From the NCBI RefSeq assembly GCF_042453785.1, contig NC_091675.1, positions 3,794,501 through 3,858,500 of the forward strand: a stretch of DNA of 64,000 nucleotides, in the 5' to 3' direction. The position numbers and the translations under genes are program-made. Shown piece after piece: positions 34,422-45,657 of the stretch. Position 1 is the first letter of the stretch. Each line of letters opens with the position of its first letter. Below the pieces are notes generated by a model. That model was not told where the DNA came from, did not search any database, and was given only the letters and a program-made list of their open reading frames with translations. Origin of the DNA: Malus domestica. Lineage: Eukaryota; Streptophyta; Magnoliopsida; Rosales; Rosaceae.

Positions 34422-36282
34422 ATGGGCATCACAGAAACAGTTATGGCGAAATCCATGAGCTTTGAAAGAAAAGAAGGAAGAGACCATTCAGAAACTAATA
34501 GCAGCTCCAATGGCTCTGATAAAGTTTACATAGAAAGGTCAACAAACTTCAAAAATTGGGTATCCACAGAACCGAAAATTGAAGCATCTGATTCAATATT
34601 TGAGAGTCCTGATTTAACCTCTTCGATCGGTAGAAATGGTGAAGTAGTGGAGATAAACAAGCCTACAATTTTGTTTCTTGAGCGCAATGCGGCGGCAACT
34701 AAGATTCAGAAAGTTTACAGGACGTACAGGACTACACGTACCAATGCTGCGGCAACTAGGATTCAGAAGGTTTATAAGCGTTACAGGACTAGACGAAACT
34801 TTGCAGATTGCGCTGTTGTAGTTGAGGAACTATGGTTTGTAACTTTGTACCTTAAAAAACTATCTTAGATTTTTGTGACACTTTTGTTCTTTGCTGTTTG
34901 ATTGATCTTTGTGTTTTTATGATTATTCAATGGTTGCACTTGTAGGTTGAAGGCCTTAGACCTCGGAGCTCGGAAACGAAGCTCAGAGGCCTTGGACATT
35001 GAGAAACACGAAACTATTGAGTCACTGCGGGCACGAACTAGGGCAAGGGCTTCTGGCCAGGTACCTTTGGTGATAAGATTCAGAGTACTGAGAAGCATTT
35101 TATATATGGAAAACTTCAAATTTACATTAAACTTTTTATGTGTAGGCTGACAAACTAGAGCTGCAGCACTGGCTTGAATCTGTGAGTCTATTTTCCTCCA
35201 ATTCAATTCTGTTTATTTCTCTGATTCGCACTTTCGTTGTTTTCCAAGAATCAATTTACTAGAAATGCAAACTACAAAATCAAAAGCTGTAATACGATGC
35301 AAACAAAGAAATATTACATAAGCAATTCATGCATTTTAAGTTGTTACTCGTAGACATTCGTTTTACGATTCCCATATTGCAAACTGGATGATGTTTCTTC
35401 GGAAAACTAAAATCAATGAACTTACCATGCTTCATCGCTTGATCTTTTCCCAGATTGATCCACGCCATCGGTACGGGCACAATTTAGAGTTCTACTACGA
35501 TGTCTGGTGTGATTGCGACAGCAAGCAACCTTTCTTCTACTGGTAAGTATGGCCGAGAAAAATCTTCTTCCAGGATACTGTTATATCTCTAACATCATCG
35601 CTCACTTTGTTGCCCTTCCTGGAACTGAAGGTTGGATATTGGTGATGGTAAAAACATAAATCTCAGTAAGTGTCCGAGGACCGAGCTACAACGTCAGTGC
35701 ATCAGCAATCTTGGACAACGCCAGAACAGCAGATATCTTGTACCAGTAAGGCCTTTTTCTAGTGCATTGAGTTTATGCTTTTGAGTATATTTCTTGTTAG
35801 ATATCTTTAGAATTTAATCGACGTAATACTAATTTGTTTTGCAGACTATTTCAGTAGAATGGACATTTCTAGTCATTGGCCTCTGCCTAGAGATTTTGTC
35901 GATTGCTTTTGATCAGGCCGCCTCCCCAAGTAAGCCCCGATATGCACTATTTGGTATGACATTGGCTATTGCAGTTCTACTCATTTGCATATGGGAGCTC
36001 ATTTACAAGGGTAAAAAGGAAGGAGTTGTGTTGCGGCGGTGGGGAAAGTTGTGGTGGTTTTATTATCCACATTCCGCCCAGATTTTTGGAACTCTTCCTG
36101 ACTTTTATGGATTACTTGGTAGCACTTCGCAGTGTATATGCTCGACGGTTCAATATGTTTGCTTCTCTCATCATGCTGACAATCCCATCAAAGTATCCCT
36201 TTGGCCTGCCATCTTTCTTGTATGCTTGGGTGCAAAAAAATTAGTCGAGAAACGAAATGAGACCCATGGACACAAAGATTAG
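34422..36282 (+). CDS. IQM unit B: chimera of IQM front half and four-helix membrane module, 401 aa
   Basis: Six exons (34422-34834, 34946-35060, 35146-35181, 35454-35542, 35631-35745, 35845-36282) have canonical borders and join in frame to 401 residues. Residues 1-256 match the IQM N-terminal half. They include [12 protein letters not shown], two tandem IQ motifs (about 90-106 and 109-125; IQM unit C has one), [46 protein letters not shown] and [16 protein letters not shown]. Instead of the IQM second half, residues 257-401 are a separate module with four hydrophobic segments: [52 protein letters not shown] and [18 protein letters not shown] basic [14 protein letters not shown] loop follows helix two. 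IQM proteins bind calmodulin through the IQ motif. A membrane-tethered calmodulin binder is inference. I do not know the module's family. Confidence 0.8.
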
Positions 36283-36560
36283 ATGACAAAGTCTAATTGC
36301 AATCAAGTAGATTAAGCATGGACAACATTGATCAAATCAGAAGTGTATGTATCAAATTCATGATTTGTGTAACATGTGTTAATGAGCAAATAAGGATAGG
36401 TAACCTCAAGAATATCCAGAAAGAAACAAGAATTAACAAGAAATTTGTATTTCTGTATCTTTCTTTAACCTCCAAATGCACATGGCTTCTTTGTTTTAGT
36501 GAAGGCTTTTGACTATCCACAGTGAAAAACTTGCCCCATTGGCCGTTCTACAGCCTCTTG

Positions 36561-36800
36561 TTAATGGAGATATTCGTAAATCATCGGTTTGAGGAAGAAA
36601 GATACGTTGATCTTCAGAGCAAGAGCTGATGCTCTGAGAGAGAGAGAGAGAGAGAGAGAGAGTTGAGAGAGATGCTGAGTCTGATACTTTTGTAGACATG
36701 GAGCTGAGGGCCATACAATCAGAGAAGCCGGTCGAGGCAAGTGTTGAGACAGAGCAGACATTACTGGTGGATAATTTACTGGTAATTAACTCAAGTTTAC
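36561..36800 (+). other. unexplained open stretch after a (GA)n run
   Basis: A (GA)n tract at about 36640-36662 is followed on + by an acidic stretch (ESDTFVDMELRAIQSEKPVE, then ASVETEQTLLVDNLL) of about 40 codons without a start codon of its own. It may be a relic exon or chance. No family recognised. Confidence 0.2.
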
Positions 36801-36870
36801 ATCCAACCCCGTTACACATATCCAATGTTAGCATGCGTCAAAAATTAAACTAAAATCGACAATTCTACGA

Positions 36871-36997
36871 GGGGTGTGCTATCCACACACTCTTTATTAA
36901 TTTATGTTCGTTGATATTTTTCAATTCATCCGATCCGACGGTCGAAAATTAAAAAAATATATAAGAAGTAAAAATAGATGTGTGGATATTACACCCC
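36871..36997. mobile_element. 127-bp MITE, 8-bp TSD, copy 2
   Basis: Perfect duplication TTCTACGA (36863-36870 and 36998-37005). Ends GGGGTGTGCTATCCACACA and, inverted, GGGGTGTAATATCCACACA. Same family and length as 33518-33644. Confidence 0.9.
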
Positions 36998-37056
36998 TTC
37001 TACGAAATAAAGCTGTACCTCAACTGGTTAAAGAGAGTTTAATCCTACCTCCGAAC

Positions 37057-37255
37057 TCTTGTAAGTGGACAAGCGGGATTGGCCCACGTATTGAGAGTGT
37101 GAGGGACTACCCATCAGAGCTACAATCGCGACCTTAGAACAAGCTCCAGGGAAGTATTGCACCAAGTCAAATCCCTTCACAAAGTCCAGGCTCAAACTGT
37201 CTGCTCTCACCTAGGATGCTCCATGATGGGACTCCCTAGCCCCAACTACTTTTTC
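37057..37255 (+). pseudogene. relic of IQM last exon
   Basis: TCTTGTAAGTGGACAAGCGG begins SCKWTSGIGPRIESVRDYP, matching [19 protein letters not shown] in the last exon of unit C. A stop follows, and GGGACTCCCTAGCCCC near 37230 matches the end of that exon. It is either the displaced tail of unit B or the remnant of a further IQM copy. Confidence 0.75.
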
Positions 37256-38785
37256 CATCCCTCGTGAAAACAAGGGAAAATCTGCACACTTTTCTTAAAG
37301 CTTGCATGTCACTTTTCTTTAAAATTAATGTGTTTTAAGTTTAAATTCTCATTTTTTTTAACATGAATTAGTATATACAATTATTTATAATTAAATAAAG
37401 TAATAGTTCTTTTGAGGGAAAAATATTTACGAACACCGTATGAACTAAATACTTTAATATTATATGTGCAACACGTACTTTCAATTTGATTACGAGCCTT
37501 CCTAATTTTTTTTTTTAAAACGATCCATTTATTCTCTGCTGTTGAATATGCGAGAGTTCATTTTGTCCTAACATAGAATGTGATTAATTTGACAGGTTGT
37601 AAAGCTTTAGAAAATTAAGACGACTCTAAACCAAATTGAGGTTCGAGCCACAAATTGACATAAAGTCATACAGTAAGGTCAGAAAGTCATACATTACGGG
37701 AGAGTTATCCACTTGATGTGGCATATGCCAATCACTTCATGGGGGCTAAAGGCCTAGGCTTTATACTATACCGACAGCTATTCATGACTCTGGCAAGCTC
37801 TCCTCATGCCACAAGAGAATCAAGGCGTTGCTCTCCGTATACCGTTGTTCTAAAAAGTTTCGTCTACTGTGGCCTAGATTCTGTCTAGTGCTGCTCACGC
37901 TGCTGCGTCTACGTTACTTTACTTGGATTAATTCTTATAAGTTTGAAAATTAAAAAAAAAAATACCTACATCATCTAAACCCGCTTAAACACCTGCATAG
38001 ATCGCGATTCTCACTTAGATAGAAAATAAGTAATCTTCATTTTTTTCATTTTATTTATTTTAATAAATTATAAGAGACTTGTTAAATACGTAGATAAACA
38101 CATATTATATATTTATTCCTTATGTTCTCATTATATTCTAATACTTTATAATCTATATATCATTTTATTTTACAGTTTATGTATCACAATAAAATTATGT
38201 ATTCTTTAAATATAAGTGACACTTATTTATATGGTATATAATATATTTACTTAAATCTACCTAGGCCCCTACCTAAGCCCTGATTAGCCGTCTAGGCGTT
38301 AGACCCCAATTCGCCGTCTGACTAGAGCCTATCGTCTTTTAGAACCTTGCCACATACTTCTTTTTATCTCTCACACATACTTTTTTTTATCTCTCACACA
38401 TCCTTCTCAATTTTCAATCGTCGGATTAAAAAAAATTGAAGATGAAATGACAAAAATTAACAAGGATTGTGGTAAAAGAAAAAATGAGTTTGTTGATAGC
38501 ACTACTTAGGATTACAAAAATGTCTTCCAATCCAAATATTTGACATTGAGAATGAATCTCATATTGATGGAAGAATGGATCTTACGCTTATAATTAAGTT
38601 AAGTTACTTCTTACATTGCTAATTAATTTTATAGTAAAACATCAATTTCTTTCATTTGACACCCCTGAATCTCGTATCCATTCAATGTACAATATCAGTG
38701 GCATCTCCTTAGCTTATGATTGGTAAAAATTAATAAGAGTCTCTCTTATATATCCTGAAAATTTTCTTATTTAATGATCGAGGTG
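37256..38785. other. intergenic DNA with degraded repeats
   Basis: About 37850-38345 is bounded by GTTCTAAAAAG and its inverse CTTTTAGAAC and contains CTAGGCC/CGTCTAGGCG words typical of a degraded hAT-like repeat. About 38350-38510 ends TTGATAGCACTACT, a partial reverse copy of the 127-bp MITE family. No gene. Confidence 0.45.
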
Positions 38786-39412
38786 TAGGGATGACAATTA
38801 TAACCGTTAAACCCGATAACCGTGGATAACTGTCCAAATAGAATGGATTTGGGTATATTCTGGATATGGGGAAAAACCGTTTATATTATTCGGTTATGAT
38901 TTTGGATATGGTTATAGAGGTCCCCAAACCGTATCCATAATCGAATCCGACCCGATTAGTAAATAATATAATATATATAATATAATAGTATAATATATAT
39001 ATATATTTGTATATCCATTATTCACCGAACCATATTTTGTAGGAAAGTAAATTTTTGAATCAAAATCAATGTGAACTCAATGGTTCTTATGTGAGATATC
39101 AAAGACAAGCCAACATCATCAGTATTTTAATTTTTATACTTAACAAGATTCATTCATTAGATCATTTTATACATCAAATGTTTAATGACGAAATTAATAT
39201 TTATTAACTTATAATGTCTTAACTGAATGAATATATTTTTTGTATTGATGAAGATGAATATACCCGTTAATCGATGGAGAATCCATTACCCTGTGAGTAT
39301 GGTTATGGATAATACCCGATGGTTAATTTGCAGTTATAGATATGATTAATTTTCATGATTATGGAGATAGATATAGTATTTCCGTCTTCAAATCGAACCA
39401 TTATCATCCCTA
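38786..39412. mobile_element. hAT-like element, 627 bp
   Basis: Ends TAGGGATGACAAT and, inverted, TAGGGATGATAAT. Flanks TCGAGGTG and GCGAGATG match at 6 of 8 positions, a decayed 8-bp duplication. Internal words such as CCGATAACCG, ATATGGTTATAG and TACCCGTTAA recur in both arms. Non-coding. Confidence 0.7.
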
Positions 39413-41244
39413 GCGAGATGTCAAATTGTTCGTACTATAAAAAGTATAATTCATTTTTCCATAGATATATATAACTAAAAATAGAATTGTCATACTATAT
39501 AAAGGACCAACAACTTTTATAAAGGCGGGTGGTTGGCTTGACTGCAAAGAAGCGCCAAAATATTCATATCTACAAGGCAGGTAAACCAGCAGAGAATGAG
39601 CTAATCCAAGTCCTTTTTCTTTTTCTTTTTCTTTTATGTAAACATGTGTGGTCACAGAAATGACAACCGTGCTCATCCAATTTGCCTTAGTTTTAATTCT
39701 TTGGTCTCGCAAGTTGATCCAAGACTCTGAGATTGGGATTATGATTTTGCAGTACTACGCTGCAAAATTATGATTTTTATAGATTCTTCGTCTCTTTCAG
39801 TTTTTTGTTGTATCTGAAATTGTTACTGTGTAGTTTTGATCTTTAGTGGGGGAGGAGGATTTTCTTCTCTTCTCTTCCCTCTTACTTGAACGGTTACTAT
39901 TAAATCATATTAACATCTTATATGAATTTTTATATAGAGATAATAAAATAAAAAACATAGTGTGAGAGGAGAGGGCGGAAGAAGATGAGAATATAAGGAG
40001 AGAAAAAAAAGACATGTCTTTTGTCTTAAAAGAACACTCGAAGACCTGTAAATGGAAGTTGTTTTATTGACAAAAAGCTATTAGCCGCAAGGAAATATAT
40101 ACAAATGGTTTAACAATTAAGAAACGTTAGACAAAAAATAATACGTATGCAAACGAGAGTTTAATATATTTTTTTCTATATTTGTTTATAAAATTTGTAA
40201 TCAATTGTACTGGTGCGTATTTCTCAAGCTAACTAGTAAATGAAATGCATGGAGGCCCTTGTTTTTGTGGATGGACCCAAATATAGCATATGTATGTGTA
40301 TATACCTACCCATATATAGATGAAGGATTTAATCTAACCATCATGGAAAGTGACACCTCGATTATTGAGATGATGATTGAGGAACATGGCATACGTCCTA
40401 AATTTACAACATAAAAAAATTGCTTTAGGAAACACAATAACAAGAAAAGATTTAATCAAAGGCAGCCGCAGATTTCATGACAAACTAATAATTGTTATAA
40501 CTTTTTCAAGAATATTTCTACTACCGTTGTTTTTTGGCTTGGCCCAGTTTTCTTTCTTGAGATAGCTAGAAAGTAGGAGTACACTAGTATTTTTATATTA
40601 GACTAATGCGAGATATTTAAACTCGAATCTATAGAATAAAGCCTATTTATTTTAACTAATGGGATTACGCTGAACATTCTGGGAATTAAAAAACCCAAAG
40701 GTGAAAATATCCTTGATAAAATAGTACAGTCTACTAGTGGAAACAATACTATTATCAACCACATGCAACCCCACCTTTCTATAATATAGGTTCTTGTACA
40801 ATCTTTCTCTTTAACTTCCTTGAAGCCTCCTTACAAATCCAACCAACTTTGATATCTCAAAACAGCTATGCAGCAAGAGGCTCTGCTTAGTATATATAAG
40901 CAGAGAGTAAGAGGAAGAGGGCTAGCTTCTGATTTCTGGACGGCCTTTGGTTTTTGGGTTTGCATGTAAGAAACAGCTTCGTCTTGAGTATCTTCCTGTA
41001 TTTCATTTTTCGCACTTCGTTTGCTGCTTCTGTATCTCTCCCCTTGTTTCTGTCTCTTAATTTTCTTTTATTTGTTCATGTCATAAAAGAAACGGAGGGA
41101 GAAAATAGAAAGTGAAAATCACTTCCCTTTTCATTATGCTTGATTGGGGTTGTGCTTCTAATTTTGGATATGCATGCTTTCTATTTAAGTGCTTTTTCCA
41201 GTTGGGTTTTGTGCAGGTTCAATAACTTTTGAGTATTAAAATTG
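39413..41244. other. intergenic DNA and leader of IQM unit C
   Basis: AT-rich, no gene. From about 40920 the sequence (TTTGCATGTAAGAAACAGC, CATTATGCTTGATTGGGG) corresponds to the leaders of units A and B and is probably 5' UTR with an intron. Confidence 0.5.
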
Positions 41245-44200
41245 ATGGTTCTCTCTCTTTCTCTAGTCTTATCAGCGTGGAATGAGATACTAATATTAAC
41301 CGCAAGTTTTTTGGTTCAAATGGGCGCCAAACAAGGGGAGTTAGAAGACTTGGGAAAAGGGTTAGAAAGGTCAATAAGCTTCAATTATTGGGAATTTACA
41401 CAATCAAAACTTGAAGCATGTGATCATTCAAAGCGTATAAATCATGAGACATTGCAGATAAAGAAACCTACTATTTTGCTTCCTGAACCGGTTACGTTGT
41501 CTACTGACTCTACTCCGCTGCCGGTGAGCGAGCTCGATGCCGCGGCAACCAAGGTCCAGAAAGTGTACAAGAGTTACAGGACTAGAAGAAACCTTGCAGA
41601 TTGTGCTGTTTTGGTTGAGGAACTATGGTTCGCAACTCTACCACTATACCTTAAAATACTGTGTTGTATTTTTTCTTTTGTTACACTTTTGTTGCTTGGT
41701 GCTCCAATCAATCTTCTTTTACTGTGTTGTATTTTTTCTTATGTTACACTTTTGTTGCTTGGTGCTCCAATCAATCTTCTTTTTCTTCTTTCTTGTGTTT
41801 GTTTTATTTTTGAAGGTGGCAGGCTTTGGATTTTGCAGCTCTGAAACGAAGCTCAGTGTCCTTCTACAACATTGAGAAACACGAAAGTGCCGAATCGCGG
41901 TGGTCACGGGCTATGACAAGGGCTGCCAAGGTACAAATTTTGTTGATACATATGAATCAGATTTTGGGAGCAGCCTCTCCATAAATGGGGGTAAGGCTAG
42001 CCGACATTCACCTCTCTCAGACCTTGCGTAAAGCGGGAGCCTTGTGCACTGGGTACGACGACATATGAATCAGATTACTGATGAAATGTGTTTTACGGAG
42101 AAGTAAAAATTATTGATTTGTGTTTGTAGGTAGGGAAGGGTTTGTGCAAGGACGAGAAGGCTCAGAAACTAGCTCTGCAGCACTGGCTTGAAGCTGTGAG
42201 CCTATCTATCTACTTCTTATTCAACTTTGTTCATCAGCACTGTTCTAAGAATCCAAACTTATAATAGTCAGGCTGTTGACTTTTTTACGATCAAAACCAA
42301 ACCAAACCGCCCAATACGATTTGAATCAACCGGTTTTTCATGCAATTCGGCCGGTTTGATGCCCACCCCTAACTTAAGCAAACATGCATACATTGCACAT
42401 TGTAAATGCGATACATAAGATATTGGGTAGTGAAGCAGGTGGCTACCGACACACATGACCGGGATCACGGGTCTGTTGTGTGGGACATAATAGTCATTCA
42501 CTGGAAAAGATATTTTATTTTTTCGGGTTACGTTTGAAAGGGGACTCGAACATTTGACCTAATATATTCCCAACTCATTTCCTCTCATTTATCCGATCAC
42601 ACTCAGGCTAACCGTGATGGATTTTTCGTCGAAGAATCGAGAAACTGAAAATCAATGAACTCACCATGCTTCATCCTTTTCTCAGATTGATCCCCGCCAT
42701 CGGTACGGACACAATCTGCAATTTTACCACGATGTGTGGTCTAATAGCAAGAGCACCCAGCCTTTCTTCTACTGGTAAGTTTGCCTCACCCGAGGAATAC
42801 CTTTTCCCATGATACAGTTTTACATAAGATCACCTTTTACTTTTACCACCATTTAGTCATTTACCACTAACACTATCCTACTAACCGTTTCTTTTTACCT
42901 CCTCCCCTGCAACATGAAGGCTGGATGTTGGTGATGGCAAAGACACCAACCTCAACAAGTGCCCAAGAAGTCCTTTGCAACGCCAGTGCATCCAATATCT
43001 TGGGCCTGTAAGGACTTACATTTGCATACTCATATACTGTAATTACTACAAATTAAAGCATTAGTTCTTCTTTGAACACGACGTCATTTCTTTAAAAAAT
43101 GACGGATTGTCAATATGGTGTCAATAATTGACAGATATCACGTCAATAGCAAAATATATCAATGCAATCAGTACACGTACACGTTTTTATTTATTTATTT
43201 TGTTTCGCAGAAAGAGAGGGTGGCATATGAAGTGATTGTGGAGAATGGAAAGCTTGTGTACAGGCAAAGAGGAATGCGTGTTGACACAGTTGAAGGGTCA
43301 AAGTGGATTTTTGTTCTCAGCACATCAAGAGCGTTATATGTAGGGCAAAAGAAGAAAGGAACTTTTCAGCACTCAAGCTTTCTTTCTGGAGGGGCCACAA
43401 CTGCAGCAGGAAGATTAGTGGCTCACAATGGGGTTCTTGAGGTACATATTTATCATTGTTCGATAACTATTTCGTTTAGTTTTTAGATTTTTATTTTTTG
43501 TTCTTTTTAACTGAAAACTTGTTTGGTTATTGTTTTCAACAAAAAATGAAACCTCAAAATCAAAACGAAAAGTTACTTAAGTTTTTAAAATTTGGTTTTC
43601 AATTTTCATTTTTTATTTATATAAATAAAATAATTATCATACGACTCCTTAATTCTTTTAAAATATAATGTTTGACACTGAGCTAAAATCTGCTTGTCTT
43701 TTAACTGGTTCGAGGCTATTTGGCCATACAGTGGTCACTATCTCCCAACTGAGGACAATTTCAAGGAATTCATCATCTTCCTGAAGGAGCACCAAGTGGA
43801 CTTAACCACTGTCAAGGTAAAAAAATATCGAATCGACATTCATTCTTTATTATAGAACAAATTGATAAATATGATAATGATAAAGTGTTAAGTGTCTTTG
43901 TCGCCAACAAAACATAACGACAATGTTGTCGATACATTCTAAAAAAATATTCATGAACAGAAAATAAACGTCATGCACAAAAAATTTCCTATATAAAAAT
44001 GGCTAATTTGTTCTCACTTTTCCTTGTGGTGGTATTTTAAAGATGTGTGCTACAGATGATGACAAAGCATCATTCACAGTTCCTTATGAGGAATCCAGTC
44101 TAGAGATTAATGATGACAATCCTGATAGGCCTAAAATCAACGGCTCCAATGGCTCGATTCCAATAGATCATCAACACGAATGGGTGGGGCCCAACATAGC

Positions 44201-44483
44201 CAATGCAGAAGGACCAGTATGTGACCCGTCCAGGCGTCTGTCTTGCAAGTGGGCAAGTGGGCTTGGGCCACGTATTGGGTGTGTGAGGGACTATCCAGTT
44301 AATCTACAGTGCAAAGCACTTGAACAAGTCAACTTATCACCAAAAGTTACACTGAGCCGGCGTGGAAGCTGTGCTCCAATCCCTTCACCTAGGCCATGTC
44401 CAAAGATCCGGGTCTCTCCTAGACTTGCCTTCATGGGACTCCCTACCCCGACGGTATTGGTTCGCGCTAATTCCGCCATGTGA
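41245..44483 (+). CDS. IQM unit C: IQ-motif calmodulin-binding protein (IQM family), 504 aa
   Basis: Eight exons (41245-41627, 41816-41930, 42130-42195, 42686-42774, 42920-43007, 43211-43441, 43715-43816, 44043-44483) join in frame to 504 residues, the usual IQM length. The start [15 protein letters not shown] matches IQM N-termini. One IQ motif ([15 protein letters not shown], about 103-117) lies before [20 protein letters not shown]. Then come [95 protein letters not shown] and [16 protein letters not shown] proteins bind calmodulin, largely independently of Ca2+ in the founding studies, and act in stomatal and stress responses; that is family knowledge. Intron 1 holds a 63-bp tandem duplication and intron 2 a truncated SINE. 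This is the template from which units A and B diverged. Confidence 0.92.
41658..41783. repeat. 63-bp tandem duplication in IQM-C intron 1
   Basis: CTGTGTTGTATTTTTTCTT through GGTGCTCCAATCAATCTTCT occurs twice back to back with one or two differences. By chance it keeps the exon-1 frame open through the intron. Confidence 0.9.
41964..42060 (+). mobile_element. 5'-truncated SINE (Au-like) in IQM-C intron 2
   Basis: A 97-bp insert (GGGAGCAGCCTCTCC, GGGGGTAAGGCTAGCC, AGCGGGAGCCTTGTGCACTG) flanked by perfect 16-bp duplications ACATATGAATCAGATT (41948-41963 and 42061-42076). The 3' portion resembles plant Au-type SINEs. The tRNA-derived promoter half is missing, as expected from incomplete reverse transcription. 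Confidence 0.82.
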
Positions 44484-45516
44484 GTTAAAGATGTAATTGG
44501 TTATATACAATCAGTTACTCAAAAAAATTTCTCCAGTCAAACAACTTGATACTCTCGTATGTACCAATCATATGGCATGAAGTTCAACCTTAAACAAGTA
44601 ACTATCCGCCTCGTCTACAAGTTGAATTTGGCTGAGAGCACGGCTTAGGCAAAAAAAGTAGTGAATCAGACGCTACGGTAACATCTGAGACCAATATCGC
44701 ATTTTGAATTCCTATCCCAATTCCCACATGTACCTAAGTTTGTTATTCTTTTATTGTTTTTTCTTTATGCATTTTGAAACCCAATATCACTAGGCTTTTT
44801 TTTTCTTCTTCGTTTTCACTAAGGTGGTGTTATATTTGTTGTCCTTAAAGATAGATTTTTTAATATCTTAAACACGAGACGAGACGGTACACATATGCTA
44901 TAATATAAACAAAGAAACACTTAAAGAATATATCATGTTTTATTTATATTATGAGATATAATATGTCAATACAACACTTCACTTTGACAGTGGAGATAAA
45001 TAACGTCACGTCAAATGATGTTTCCCCTCACTGTATATTTATGAATATTGTGAAAACAGCTTCCTCATCTCTCTTTCTCTGAGCTTTATGCAGAAGACAT
45101 GATGATTCAATGACAGACTCAGTTACCCACTTATTTATTAGGGTAGATGATCATACTAACTCCATCTCCATGTATTTATTCCGAAACACAAAAATCAGAA
45201 ATTAATTCGCAAAAAATAAGAAGGAATTGTTTAAAAAAATTTAAAACAGAAAAGAAGGAATCCAATGTGGAATTTCTTGTTGAAGAACAAGAAAGAACCT
45301 TTTTCCTGAAAGTCGATTAATTTATTCAGAAAATTAGGAAAAGATTTGGAACTTTGAAATCTTGATAGGAAGGAAGCAGAGACAAGAGTGTGGAACCTCG
45401 ATGTCAACGACTGACAAAAACATAAATGGTCTGGTCCGATACGGTTTGGTTGGTATTTGTTTGGTTATCTCGAAATCGAACTTGAATAGTCAACTGAATA
45501 TGCTTTTTTTTTTTAA
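44484..45516. other. 3' flank of IQM unit C
   Basis: 3' UTR and AT-rich intergenic DNA; no gene or bounded element. Confidence 0.5.
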
Positions 45517-45657
45517 GGATGTGCTATCTATACCATTTTTATTTCTTACACACCTCTTATTAATTTATGTTTGTTGATCTTCTTTAATTCATTCTATTTG
45601 ACGGCCGAAAACAAAAAAGTATGAGAGAAATATAAAGGGATGTATGGATATCACACT
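45517..45657. mobile_element. 127-bp-family MITE, diverged copy
   Basis: AAGGATGTGCTATCTATACC at one end and GGATATCACACTC at the other, with TTAATTTATGTTTGTTGAT inside as in the other copies. T-rich flanks give only an approximate duplication. Confidence 0.6.

Noticed and set aside
41628-41844. Frame of IQM-C exon 1 continuing through intron 1
   Set aside because: The continuation is T-rich and contains a 63-bp duplication; the spliced product restores the conserved LWWQALDFA sequence.
42270-42500. Possible further hAT-type repeat in IQM-C intron 3 (AAACCAAACC...CACCCCTA)
   Set aside because: Only one end is recognisable and no target duplication was found.
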